Positions 8,671 to 16,937 are shown, counted from the stretch's first letter. The stretch: 64,000 nt of DNA from Paenibacillus radicis (ex Xue et al. 2023) (GCF_024722015.1 NZ_JANQBD010000027.1:1-64000), one strand, 5' to 3'. Translations and numbers: made by a program. Notes: generated from the sequence alone by a model not told the origin.

Positions 8671-9203
8671 TATGCATCCAGAAAAAGTAATGGATATTTC
8701 GGAAAAGCATGGATTCGCCAGAGACATGAAACTCTTTAAGAAAAACCCTGAAGATTATCAAGGACACGTCGGAGATGTTGCAACAATACTAAGGATAACT
8801 CTTACATGTTTCTGATTTTTTCGAAAAGTTAGGAAATGATGTCCAACATTTGCCTGAGGACGCAAAAAAAGCCGTACAGGATATAGATGAAGAATTAAAA
8901 CGACTAAATCTTAATTTTAATGAAATATTGGCTGACGCATTAGGTAAAAGTGCAAAAAAACTAGAAGAAGCACCAACACCAGAAGAGTATGCAAATGAAA
9001 CGGCGATAGAGCTTGCCCAAAGATATAGGCAAAAAGACGAGAGTTCGTCTGAGAAATGTCCTACAGTTGTAAGTGGACTTTTAGTTGCACTGGGTTCAAT
9101 AATGAAGTCTGAGTCAGGCGAGCATGAAAATCTATATGCTGACAGTCTAATTAACAATAGAGTTAACGCGGCGAATTGGGGATGCTCAGAAGCATTTAAA
9201 TAG
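8671..9203 (+). pseudogene. Fragmented coding region, unknown family
   Basis: Two protein-like stretches lie in different frames. The first starts MHPEKVMDISEKHGFARDMK and stops at about 8814. The second is open from 8799 to 9203, has no ATG start, and reads EKLGNDVQHLPEDAKKAVQDID… with a charged helical middle. They look like parts of one disrupted gene. The family is not recognised. Repeat copy 9 follows about 100 bases later, so it may be a decayed cassette. Confidence 0.35.
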
Positions 9204-9306
9204 GAGTTGTGAAAAAAGCGTTTTATTAGTTTTCATCCGAGAGAAATTTGTCGGTTGACAAGAACATTGTCCGATTGCCGACAAACATTAGACTGAGTAA
9301 TAATAT

Positions 9307-9387
9307 GATAACGGGACACGATAGCTCAATAACGTGAGGAAACCGGCAGCGGGTATAAGAACTGCCGGTTTCTCAACTAACGGGCAG
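9307..9387 (+). repeat. Cassette repeat copy 9
   Basis: Left motif ATAACGGGACACGATAGCTC; stem GAGGAAACCGGCAG 9336-9349 / CTGCCGGTTTCTC 9362-9374 with one extra G unpaired on the 5' arm; right motif CTCAACTAACGGGCAG. Confidence 0.9.
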
Positions 9388-9459
9388 TTTACTACGGTTT
9401 GAAGGAAAGTAGATAACAACATAGAAATACCAATTACTACAAGATTATGGAGGGAGAAA

Positions 9460-9945
9460 ATGTCGATTAAGAATGAGTGCGGATTATATACAATGTGCTT
9501 AGTACAAGATGAAGACAAGATATTATTAATAAATCGACCTGACAAACTGGGGTTCCCAGGGTATCTCGGTCCTGGGGGAAAAGTTGATTTCCCTGAAAGT
9601 TTAACCGAAGGAGCTGTACGTGAGCTTAGAGAAGAAACAGGACTAATCGCTAAGCCAGAGGACTTAATTTTCAAAGGAATAGACGAATATGTCGTGCCTA
9701 AAACGAATTACAGATATATGGTCTTCAATTATCTGGTTAAGAATTTTGAAGGGGAATTACTATCTAATCCACCTGAAGGTGAGTTGCACTGGGTAGATAT
9801 AGACGACGCAATAAACTTACCGATGCAGTCATGGTTTAAACGTAGATTGCCACTATTTTTCGCAAAGGGAACTTTTGAAATATCTGTAGTATGGGATGAG
9901 GATAGTAAAAGCTCAATTGAAGACAAGCTTAGGATGCTAGGTTAG
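9460..9945 (+). CDS. Nudix hydrolase (8-oxo-dGTP diphosphatase-like)
   Basis: 161 residues. The complete Nudix box GGKVDFPESLTEGAVRELREE-TGL fits GX5EX7REUXEEXGU. The start MSIKNECGLYTMCLVQDEDKILLINRP resembles MutT/MTH1-like members. Family enzymes hydrolyse nucleoside diphosphates linked to another moiety; the substrate here is not determinable. Strong GGAGGGAG ribosome site. Bracketed by repeat copies 9 (upstream) and 10 (starting 7 bases after the stop), a compact cassette-like unit. Confidence 0.9.
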   Translation: MSIKNECGLYTMCLVQDEDKILLINRPDKLGFPGYLGPGGKVDFPESLTEGAVRELREETGLIAKPEDLIFKGIDEYVVPKTNYRYMVFNYLVKNFEGELLSNPPEGELHWVDIDDAINLPMQSWFKRRLPLFFAKGTFEISVVWDEDSKSSIEDKLRMLG

Positions 9946-9952
9946 TCATTAC

Positions 9953-10012
9953 GCTAAACGGCGAACGATAGTGGAGCAGCATGCCACGGCAGCTGCTTTT
10001 TCAAAAGGGCAG
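9953..10012 (+). repeat. Cassette repeat copy 10
   Basis: Left motif GCTAAACGGCGAACGATAGT; stem AGCAGC(A)TGCC / GGCAGCTGCT with one unpaired A at 9981; right motif TTCAAAAGGGCAG. Confidence 0.82.
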
Positions 10013-10077
10013 TTTTGGACTTATTGTAGGGTGACATCACACACGCAAGTTTCTCATATATGCTTTTCAAAAGTGGC

Positions 10078-11109
10078 CTAACGGTTTTCCGAAACATAAT
10101 CCGGATGTGCGTATTTACCGTTCCAAGGATTTTCAACAACGATACGATCAGGCTGATCGAATACAAGAAAACCGGTCGGAATCCTTTGTTCACCGCCTTG
10201 ACCTGAAGGTGTGGTCACAAGCTCGCCGTTAAGGACCAGCTCGGAAGAGGCTCCTCCATCCAGAAGACCTGCAGTAACAACATCCTGCTTCAAAAACAGA
10301 GCCTGAATATCTTTTAATGTCGCTCCGATGCTTGCCTGCTGCCTGCCGTCGATCACGATGAAAATCACGGTTCCGTCCGCCTTTTGTCCGACCGCCGTTC
10401 GTGGAGCGAGTCCCCAGTCCATTGCGCTCCCCGATATCAAAGGACGTCCACCGGAGATAATCTGTGGAAAAGACGTTACGGCTTCTTTGATGCGCATTTT
10501 TGTAAGCTCCTCCATTGAGTAGGAGCCGATCAGCAAATTGCCTGTATCGGTAAACCCGATAATATGCTGCTTAGCCTCCTTATCGACAAAAAACGGTTTT
10601 GCTTCCGACACCACCAGCCCTATAGGTAAAAATCCGCTGCCCATTCCTTCGGGATTTTCGTATAGACCACCATTCACACCGGCAATCGCTCCTGTACGTT
10701 TCACCATCCCTGTTACTCGTTCGCCCTTTTCTGGTTCGGATGTGACTACGACCCGAATGGATTTCGGATCGGATACGAACATCATCTTGCCCCTCCAATT
10801 ATCCCCTGAAATATTTTCGACTCTCACCAATTCCTTTTTGTTTTTTGGATCAGATGGGGGCTGTTCCGTGTGAGCGGCGATATTTGTACCGATAGAGCCA
10901 ATAAAGACAGATTTCCAATGGGGAAAGCTCATGGTCATGACAACCGCAATTGCGGCCACGATGCCGCTGACCCAAATTCGGCGGGTATGGCGGGAAGCGC
11001 GGTTTTTCACTCTTTTTTCCACGGCAAGCATGGAACGGCTCGTGAACGTTTTTTGTTGAAATGGTCCCTTCTCAAGTCGACGGTACCAATCCGGTTTACA
11101 CGGTTCCAT
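10078..11109 (-). CDS. Membrane-anchored phosphodiester glycosidase (NAGPA-like)
   Basis: 343 residues: a basic cytoplasmic N-terminus (about 1-44), one membrane segment (about 45-62, WVSGIVAAIAVVMTMSF), then an extracellular domain of the NAGPA/DUF2233 phosphodiester glycosidase family, with GVNGGLY, GGRPLISG, PRTAVGQKADGTVIFIVIDGR and GLLDGGASSELVLNGELV. Such domains cleave sugar phosphodiesters or act in exopolysaccharide contexts. It overlaps the ECF sigma gene by 14 bases and has its own AAGGAGG site, so the two are co-translated. The cytoplasmic part sits where an anti-sigma factor would be expected; that it restrains the sigma factor is inference. Confidence 0.85.
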   Translation of the reverse strand: MEPCKPDWYRRLEKGPFQQKTFTSRSMLAVEKRVKNRASRHTRRIWVSGIVAAIAVVMTMSFPHWKSVFIGSIGTNIAAHTEQPPSDPKNKKELVRVENISGDNWRGKMMFVSDPKSIRVVVTSEPEKGERVTGMVKRTGAIAGVNGGLYENPEGMGSGFLPIGLVVSEAKPFFVDKEAKQHIIGFTDTGNLLIGSYSMEELTKMRIKEAVTSFPQIISGGRPLISGSAMDWGLAPRTAVGQKADGTVIFIVIDGRQQASIGATLKDIQALFLKQDVVTAGLLDGGASSELVLNGELVTTPSGQGGEQRIPTGFLVFDQPDRIVVENPWNGKYAHPDYVSENR

Positions 11110-11635
11110 ATTCCACTTCCTCCTTTAACGTATTGCTTATTTTGGCGCGCGCTCTGTACAGCCGGGACTTAACCGCCCCTTCGCTAATGCCGAGAAGATG
11201 GGCGATTTCCTTAAGAGTCATGTCGTAACGAGCTTCCAGCACCAATACTTCCCGATACTTTTGCGGAAGTCGCATGATGATGTTCCAAAGATTATCCGTT
11301 ACGATGTGATCCAGTGCTTGCTGTTCGGCAGATAATACCGTCCCACGGAGGCGAACAAAGCCGACCGGCATCACTTTGCGGAAAAATGCCGAACGCCGGT
11401 AGTTAAACGCCGCATTGCGCGTGATGGAAAGAAGCCAGGTTTTTACACTGGAATCCCCGCGAAATCGGTCGATATGCATATACGCCCTGACAAAAACATC
11501 CTGGGCAATATCGTCTGCTGCTTCATGCCGCCTGGTGATCAAATACGCATAATTCCAAATATCTTGTCCATAGGTCTGCATCAGCTCCCGTAATGTAAAG
11601 TCGTCCATCCTTGTCATAAACTTCAAAACTTCTTC
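11096..11635 (-). CDS. ECF RNA polymerase sigma factor
   Basis: Region 2 (YAYLITRRHEAADDIAQDVFVRAYMHIDRFRGDSSVKTWLLSITRN) and region 4 (LPQKYREVLVLEARYDMTLKEIAHLLGISEGAVKSRLYRAR) are intact, about 179 residues from the chosen start. The frame is open up to 11725, but the first good ribosome site (AGAGG) serves a GTG at 11635, just before EEVLKFMTRMDDFTL, the normal ECF N-terminus. It directs RNA polymerase to an unknown extracytoplasmic regulon, perhaps including itself and the following NAGPA-like gene. No separate anti-sigma gene follows. Confidence 0.9.
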   Translation of the reverse strand, partial: EEVLKFMTRMDDFTLRELMQTYGQDIWNYAYLITRRHEAADDIAQDVFVRAYMHIDRFRGDSSVKTWLLSITRNAAFNYRRSAFFRKVMPVGFVRLRGTVLSAEQQALDHIVTDNLWNIIMRLPQKYREVLVLEARYDMTLKEIAHLLGISEGAVKSRLYRARAKISNTLKEEVEYGTV

Positions 11636-11928
11636 CACAATCGCATTCACCTCTAACCAATTAGAAACGTCTACTCGGTAAAAAGTTTCATTTGTAACCC
11701 AAAAAACTAGCGGTACTTGATACATGACCGGACTTACACTAGACCGAGCGCTGGCTGACTACGTCAGACGGGATTTCCCAAGCAGCACTATTGTCAGCTC
11801 CATCTTTTTTAATGGAAATAGTTGGGTGACGGTGAACAATAATACCTAAAAATATGTAGAAAAACAGTTTCGGCCCATTGCTATAATCAGGATTACAGAA
11901 GACAAAGTAGAGTGGTGAAAGGGTGAAC

Positions 11929-12308
11929 ATGCAGCAATTGAAATTACAATATCCAATTCAGAAGACAATCAACAGCAAATGGCGCTTTGCCTATTTTCCT
12001 TCCCCTGATATAGATGAGGCAGCAGCCGCAAGGGAGTATGATGATAATGACTGGATTCCTATCGCCATACCCCATACCTGGAGCACGTATGAGACGACCG
12101 GTGAGCTTCATCCATTTATCCGCAACCCATCCGAGAAAGATAATACGTATTGGAGGTATGGATGGGGGTGGTATCGCAAAAAGCTCAGTATCTCACCAGA
12201 GCATCGCAACAAAAAGATTTTCATAGAATTCGACGGGGTCATGAAATATTGTCGGATATATATGAACGGTCATACGGCAGGAGAGCATAAAGGAGGCTAT
12301 ATGATGCG
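11929..12308 (+). pseudogene. Glycoside hydrolase family 2 gene, 5' fragment
   Basis: The first about 125 residues (LQYPIQKTINSKWRFAYFPS…, PHTWSTYETTGE, YWRYGWGWYRKKLSI, KIFIEFDGVMKYCRIYMNGH, GEHKGGY) are the sugar-binding N-terminal domain of a GH2 beta-galactosidase-like enzyme that is normally several hundred residues or more. Similarity stops after GGY, and the frame then runs through unrelated sequence to a stop at 12496-12498. The rest of the enzyme, including the catalytic barrel, is missing. ATG at 11929 follows AAAGGG. Truncation coincides with the tail of a tyrosine recombinase gene, which suggests a mobile element caused it. Confidence 0.8.
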
Positions 12309-12339
12309 CCTACCGTTACTGCCAACAGACGGCAGTGCC

Positions 12340-12416
12340 CCAAGTGGTTTTCGTACAAGCACGGCGCCCAGCTGCGCGGGGAACGCCGGCGAGAACTCTA
12401 CCGTCGTTACTTTTAG
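12340..12416 (+). pseudogene. 3' remnant of a second tyrosine recombinase
   Basis: 12369-12416 reads QLRGERRRELYRRYF-stop, the same last 15 residues as the intact recombinase ending at 14888, although the DNA differs at many third positions and is more GC-rich. Upstream similarity fades quickly. It lies between the truncated GH2 gene and a repeat right motif at 12449. The left boundary is approximate. Confidence 0.75.
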
Positions 12417-12448
12417 GTTTGTAGCAGCGGGTATCTTATTAAGCCACC

Positions 12449-12465
12449 GTTCAACTAAAGGGCAG
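12449..12465 (+). repeat. Cassette repeat copy 11 (right motif only)
   Basis: GTTCAACTAAAGGGCAG, 32 bases after the recombinase remnant and about 80 bases before the next small gene. Confidence 0.65.
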
Positions 12466-12544
12466 ATTAGTGTAATAAACATGTATGTTTTATGGTAGTA
12501 TTTAACATATATCTTATTCTTTAAAAGTAAAGGGTGATTGTGTA

Positions 12545-12950
12545 ATGGATGTCTGGAAACCGTATGAGGAGGTAAGAAAGCATCACCCAGACTTTAGAAT
12601 TAGATACAGGCTTTATAGTGAAGAAGAAGGCGGCAGAAAGAAATCGGTTTATCAGGGGTTACGTTGTGACTTTTCATATGATAGTGATAATATTTATGAA
12701 AGAGGAATATTTGCAATTCATCCTGAATTTGAAGACGAGTTCGGAAATGTTATTTCAGAAAAAAATTTCCTGTTCCGGAACAAGGTACCGCGAGGATGTG
12801 GATTCTTTTCGCTCAGATGAGAAGAGAATACATATTAATAGAATTAAACCGGGAGTCATTGGTTATTTTATGACTGGGTCAAGAAGACTTGGACAAGTTG
12901 AAGTGATTGAAATTCTTGGTTTGAACGATAATGCCAAGAAGTTGAGCTAA
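12545..12950 (+). pseudogene. Disrupted small gene, unknown family
   Basis: A 5' part (MDVWKPYEEVRKHHPDFRIRYRLYSEEEGGRKK…AIHPEFEDEFGNVISEK) is followed in another frame by PVPEQGTARMWILFAQMR and in a third frame by INRIKPGVIGYFMTGSRRLGQVEVIEIL, which together read as one continuous protein of about 130 residues. The first frame change lies at the A-run near 12758-12765, the second near 12820. The family is unknown to me. The final stop codon overlaps repeat copy 12, as in the other cassette-like units. Either a decayed gene or indel errors in the assembly. Confidence 0.65.
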
Positions 12951-12957
12951 CGGGCGG
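12941..12957 (+). repeat. Cassette repeat copy 12 (single motif)
   Basis: GTTGAGCTAACGGGCGG, overlapping the stop codon of the disrupted gene and preceding the second Nudix gene. Confidence 0.65.
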
Positions 12958-13031
12958 ATAACGTATTCGTTTTCGTGAATACCTTAATCATGGCAGATTA
13001 ATGAAGGGTAAAAAGACAAAGGAGACAATTC

Positions 13032-13487
13032 ATGGGATACATAATGGACTTAAGGAAAGTTGTTGGCTCTAGCCCATTAATAATGGCTGGATCATGTATA
13101 CTAATTTTTAATCAAGCAGGGCAATTATTACTACAAAGGAGAACTGATAGTAATGATTGGGGAACCATTGGAGGCTCGTTGGAACTAGGCGAATCATTAG
13201 AAGAAGCGGCAGCTCGAGAACTTTATGAAGAAGCAGGACTGATTGCGGGATCATTCAAATTCATAACGATTTTATCGGGCAAGGATATGTATTATAAATA
13301 CCCTCATGGTGATGAAATCTATAATGTAATGGCAATTTATGAAGCACAGAATATACATGGTGATCCTAAAGTAAATGACAATGAAAGCCATGAACTTAGA
13401 TATTTTTCTTTGGAAGAACCGATAGAGAATTTAAACCCTTTTACAAAGCATTATCTTAGAAGAGCTGGATACATAACGAAGTGGTAG
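13032..13487 (+). CDS. Nudix hydrolase
   Basis: 151 residues with a full Nudix box (GGSLELGESLEEAAARELYE-EAGL). The flanking SPLIMAGSCILIFNQAGQLLLQRRTDSNDWGTIGG is typical of small MutT/ADP-ribose-pyrophosphatase-like hydrolases of Bacillales. Strong AAGGAG ribosome site. It differs clearly from the Nudix gene at 9460, so the two are not recent duplicates. Repeat copy 13 begins about 10 bases after the stop. Confidence 0.9.
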   Translation: MGYIMDLRKVVGSSPLIMAGSCILIFNQAGQLLLQRRTDSNDWGTIGGSLELGESLEEAAARELYEEAGLIAGSFKFITILSGKDMYYKYPHGDEIYNVMAIYEAQNIHGDPKVNDNESHELRYFSLEEPIENLNPFTKHYLRRAGYITKW

Positions 13488-13497
13488 CATCTCATTG

Positions 13498-13520
13498 AAT
13501 TAACGAGGAACTATAGTTCA
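13498..13520 (+). repeat. Cassette repeat copy 13 (left motif only)
   Basis: ATTAACGAGGAACTATAGTTC after the second Nudix gene. This is the last copy I can find in the window. Confidence 0.6.
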
Positions 13521-13604
13521 GTTTGCTTCAGCAGACGGACCTCTTAGTTTATTATTCTTAGTGATAACTCTATTCTATGATTATGAGTAAGATATTGGTT
13601 GGAA

Positions 13605-13803
13605 TTATCTTTTACTAAGAAATTGACAATTTTCCTTTACAAACCTTTCTCCAATGGTGCTTAATACAACTTCTTCATCATGAGATTGAAATTATTACAT
13701 TCACACCTATAAGTTCACCTTGTAAAAAGATCGAGATTGGCTGTTGAAATACACGCATTCGTTCAAAGTCTGAAGGTTCTTTTAGTTGACGTTGTTTTGG
13801 CAT
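13605..13803 (-). pseudogene. Small frameshifted gene
   Basis: ATG at 13803 follows AAAGGGAG at good spacing and encodes MPKQRQLKEPSDFERMRVF then QQPISIFLQGELIGVNVII before a TGA at 13678-13680. Shifting one frame at that point continues HDEEVVLSTIGERFVKENC and ends at 13605, which fits the first part as one protein of about 65 residues. The family is unknown to me. A single indel near 13680 has probably inactivated it. Confidence 0.5.
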
Positions 13804-13989
13804 TGTAATCTCCCTTTATGAAATAATTATCTATTACATTATTTACAATAGCACTCAAGAAGTTATGAGTTTTTTTTAAAAAGTCTGTTTCGACTAGTTT
13901 GCTATGATTTTGTTATTAAGCTCATGGGCACTTAGATTCAATCAGCGTGTTATCTTAATTATTTTGAAAAAGATAATTTAGACAGATTA

Positions 13990-14038
13990 AATCCTCCCGA
14001 TTCTAGTAAAGCTAGAATTATTAGATGAATTGGGAGGG
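13990..14038. repeat. Nested inverted repeats before the recombinase
   Basis: An outer pair CCTCCCGATTC / GAATTGGGAGG (10 of 11 paired) encloses an inner pair ATTCTAG / CTAGAAT. The outer right arm contains the recombinase ribosome site, so folding could hide it. It may also mark a recombination site. Confidence 0.6.
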
Positions 14039-14045
14039 TTTTGCT

Positions 14046-14888
14046 ATGAAATTAGACGAGTTATGGATGCTGTATGAAGCCGATAAACGAATATTGGGGT
14101 TCAGTCCTCACACATTAAAAGCTTACTTTCTTCAGTTAAATATGTTGATCCGCGAAATGGGTAATCTCGAACTCGAGGAGGTATCTTTAAATCTGCTAAA
14201 AGACTATTTGGCCAAACAAACAGAGCGATTAAAGCCAAGCAGTTTAGGACATCGGATCCGATTTGTGCGTTCTCTTTTTCGTTTTGCTTTTGAAGAAGGC
14301 CATCTTCCCAAAAATCCATCCCTTAAGTTGAGAGAACCAAAGATGGATAAACGAATTCCCAAATTTCTGATTGAAGAAGATGTTATCCATCTAAAGATTT
14401 CATGTCATTCACCACGTGAGCACGCTCTTCTAGAATTTCTGTATTGTACCGGTTGCCGCGTCGGCGAAGTACAGAAATTAAATATTGAAGACATCAACTG
14501 GGAAAACTGCTCGGCGATTGTAAATGGAAAGGGTTCCAAACAAAGGGAAGTATATTTTACGACAGAGTGCAAGGTATGGTTAAAAAGATACCTTGTGAGT
14601 CGTGAGGATTCCAGTAAAGCGTTGTTCGTCACCGAAAGTCATCCTACCCGCCGTTTGAGTATCCCAACGATCCGTCACTCATTAAAACTGCTGGCAGCGC
14701 GAAGTGAAGTAGCTGCAAATGTATACCCACATCGTTTTCGACATACCTATGCTTGTCAACTGTTAGATAATGGTGCACCATTGGAGTTTATTCAAGGGAT
14801 GCTTGGGCATGAAAAAGCATCAACCACTCAGATTTATGCCCAGTTGCGGGGTGAACGACGGAGAGAATTGTATCGACGTTATTTTTAG
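14046..14888 (+). CDS. Tyrosine recombinase/integrase
   Basis: 280 residues: N-terminal SAM-like core-binding domain (about 1-90) and C-terminal catalytic domain with Arg in YCTGCRVGEV, Lys in GKGSKQREV, HRFRH, GHEKAS and the nucleophile Tyr in QIYAQL. It cuts and rejoins DNA through a 3'-phosphotyrosine bond. The size and layout are XerC/D-like; the extra helix that marks integron IntI enzymes is not apparent. The ATG at 14046 follows GGGAGGG; an earlier ATG at 14025 contains the ribosome site and is unlikely. It stands alone, just beyond the last repeat copy, and a second copy's tail is at 12369. Whether it moves the cassettes is unknown. Confidence 0.92.
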   Translation: MKLDELWMLYEADKRILGFSPHTLKAYFLQLNMLIREMGNLELEEVSLNLLKDYLAKQTERLKPSSLGHRIRFVRSLFRFAFEEGHLPKNPSLKLREPKMDKRIPKFLIEEDVIHLKISCHSPREHALLEFLYCTGCRVGEVQKLNIEDINWENCSAIVNGKGSKQREVYFTTECKVWLKRYLVSREDSSKALFVTESHPTRRLSIPTIRHSLKLLAARSEVAANVYPHRFRHTYACQLLDNGAPLEFIQGMLGHEKASTTQIYAQLRGERRRELYRRYF

Positions 14889-15583
14889 GATTCATGTGAG
14901 GCTAATGGAAAAGTAGTTATGATGCGAATAAATTGTCTTGATTGCATCGAAGAATGCGAGTGGCTATCATCATTAATTTCAATTCATTCCTATGCTTTGA
15001 ATAGGTCTTGTACTATTGCTACTGATACGGAGCTCATTTTAATTGTCCCAAAGATATAGAAAATAAGGTCCGAACACAATTGAATTTTGCTTAATCAAAG
15101 GTCCTTGATTTTCAAGGGCTTTTTGTATCAGGAAGCATAAGTTTGCCATTGTAAATTGGAAGCATAAGCTTTCCAAAGCGGCAAGCTTATGGGTTAAGTT
15201 ACAATAATGCATGTAAAATAATGATGTTATCAAGGTTGCCCATCACGGCAATAAAACTTTTAGGTTGCTTGTAGTCCATAAACTCAACAAAATACTTAAC
15301 CCACTCAAAACAGTTTTATGGAGTTGGGGTTACTAGGAGTGAATTTCTGGTGAATGGCGGAATTTATGCATTATTTATAGTAAAACGAATATGAGAAGGA
15401 CTAATAAGTAACATAATTCAGGAGTGTTAAATCCTCGAAGTTAGAATGGGCCATTATTTCTTTTATCTAAAGTTATCATGATCGTTGCGTAAAAGTTTCT
15501 TAGATGAAGCCAGTTTAAAAGATTAATTTATGGGAATACTTGGATGTAAACTAATTAAGTACGATATCAAGGTGGGAAAAGTG
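14889..15583. other. Gene-free stretch between recombinase and TniB-like gene
   Basis: No supportable gene. A small hairpin with T-run (GTCCTTGA / TCAAGGGC, about 15101-15124) could be a terminator. No remnant of a TniA/TnsB transposase was recognised here. Confidence 0.5.
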
Positions 15584-16490
15584 TTGCTAGCTAAATCAAG
15601 TGATTTCAGTAGTAATGATTATGTAAATACAATTACAAGGATTAAGAGCTCTGTAATTAAACATATCGAATTTAGGAAAGTGATTGACGCCATTTCTGAG
15701 TGCCATAATTACTCAAAAATTGGATGTCCTAGTAATCTTTTATTGACTGGATCCTCTGGTACTGGAAAGTCAGTTCTTTTGTCTTTTTACAAAAATATGT
15801 ATTTGGAGAAATATAATGGTGATTCAGTTTTTCCAATACTTTATTTGAAGGCACCACTTCAAGCAAAACCAAGGGAGTTAGCAATCAGTCTATTAGAACA
15901 AATGGATGTTAATTATCGTAATAATCTCTCTTTATCATCAATGACAAAAAAAATTGTTGAGTCGATTACACAACTTGGTATTGAATTGATTATGCTCGAT
16001 GATATTGAGCATCTTTTCGATGCTACTTCGCTAAGGATATTCCTTCGAATGGCTTAGAATGCTATTTGACAATTTACAGGTTTCAGTTATTTTATCTGGT
16101 CTAGAAATTTCTAATAGATTACTACTCCATAATACAGCATTCGCTAGTAGGATTCTATCTAGAGTAACGTTGTCTCCATTAGATGAAGATGAGTATGCCT
16201 TATTTCTTCAAACAATTGATTCTTGCTTGCCATTATCAGAAAAATCATGGCTTACAGAACAAGCGATCGAAAAATTGTATCTTATGTCAGGCGGACTCCC
16301 AGGCTATACTAAAGAGATAATTATTAAAGCAACTAAATTGGCTTTTGATGAGGACCGACTTACAGATTGGCACATAATAAAAACTTGTAATATGCTTAGT
16401 AGAAGTTCACAGAATTCTAAGAATATAGATTTTGTTATTCTAGACGATCAAGAGCTGCATACTGTGAAATATAGAAGAAAGTCAAAATAG
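15584..16490 (+). pseudogene. TniB/TnsC-like transposition ATPase, frameshifted
   Basis: An AAA+ ATPase in two overlapping frames. The first has Walker A (LLLTGSSGTGKSVLL) and Walker B (LIMLDDIEHLF) and stops at 16057. The second is open across EWLRMLFDNLQVSVILSGLE (sensor region), FASRILSRVTLSPL and a C-terminal lid, ending at 16490. The join near 16035-16045 needs one base gained or lost. TniB/TnsC proteins activate a DDE transposase at the target in Tn5053/Tn7-like elements. The TTG at 15584 follows AAGGTGGG. No transposase or TniQ gene is present, so this is an orphan remnant. Confidence 0.75.
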
Positions 16491-16512
16491 AAAAATGTAT
16501 TTAAGAAAATAT

Positions 16513-16564
16513 AAAAAGTACTTAACATTGACTTTATAAGTCATGGCTAAGTACTTTTTTTTTG
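16513..16564 (+). terminator. Terminator after the TniB-like gene
   Basis: AAAAAGTACTTA pairs with TAAGTACTTTTT; an inner TGACTT/AAGTCA pair and a T-run follow. Confidence 0.85.
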
Positions 16565-16639
16565 TTTCTAAGGAGTCATGCGCGGTACTAGGGGAGCGAA
16601 AATCTTATGCATTTTATGCATAAATAATGTATAAGTCCA

Positions 16640-16777
16640 AGCGCGGTTTTTCGCAATAATTATGAAAAATGCAGCTTTTTAAACAATGATTACGTACTTT
16701 TTTCTCAGTAAATATTAAATTAGCCCTTGATAAATCAACAGTTTTTGATCCATTTTTCTCAGTAATCATGACACCAC
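16640..16777 (+). repeat. Transposon-end-like repeats, unit 1
   Basis: Contains AGCCCTTGATAAATCAACAG (16721-16740), TTTTTCTCAGTAATCATGAC and a partial TTTTTTCTCAGTAAATATTA. The same blocks recur at 17057-17113. Arrays of such short repeats are the usual transposase-binding ends of Tn7/Tn5053-type elements; that function is inferred. Confidence 0.55.
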
Positions 16778-16937
16778 ACAGAGAGAGAGCGGGCACGAGC
16801 AGTTATTGTGATAGCAGTCAAACTGATTGAGACAAAAACTAAAATAATCAGCGTTGCTAAGGGCCTGTTTCATTAATAGCCTCATGAATACTAGATTACT
16901 ATTATCTGGTGTCCATCTGTCTTGAGGCTTTAAATTG

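Noticed and set aside
10078..11109. Plus-strand open frames at 10328, 10538 and 10870
   Set aside because: They are antisense shadows of the phosphodiester glycosidase gene.
87..13520. Calling the repeats canonical attC sites of a class of known integron
   Set aside because: The GTTRRRY/RYYYAAC core boxes are not present in the expected positions and the nearby recombinase shows no obvious IntI-specific helix. Only the architecture is integron-like.
15039..15233. A minus-strand 64-codon frame between recombinase and TniB-like gene
   Set aside because: No ribosome site, low-complexity composition, and a hairpin inside it.
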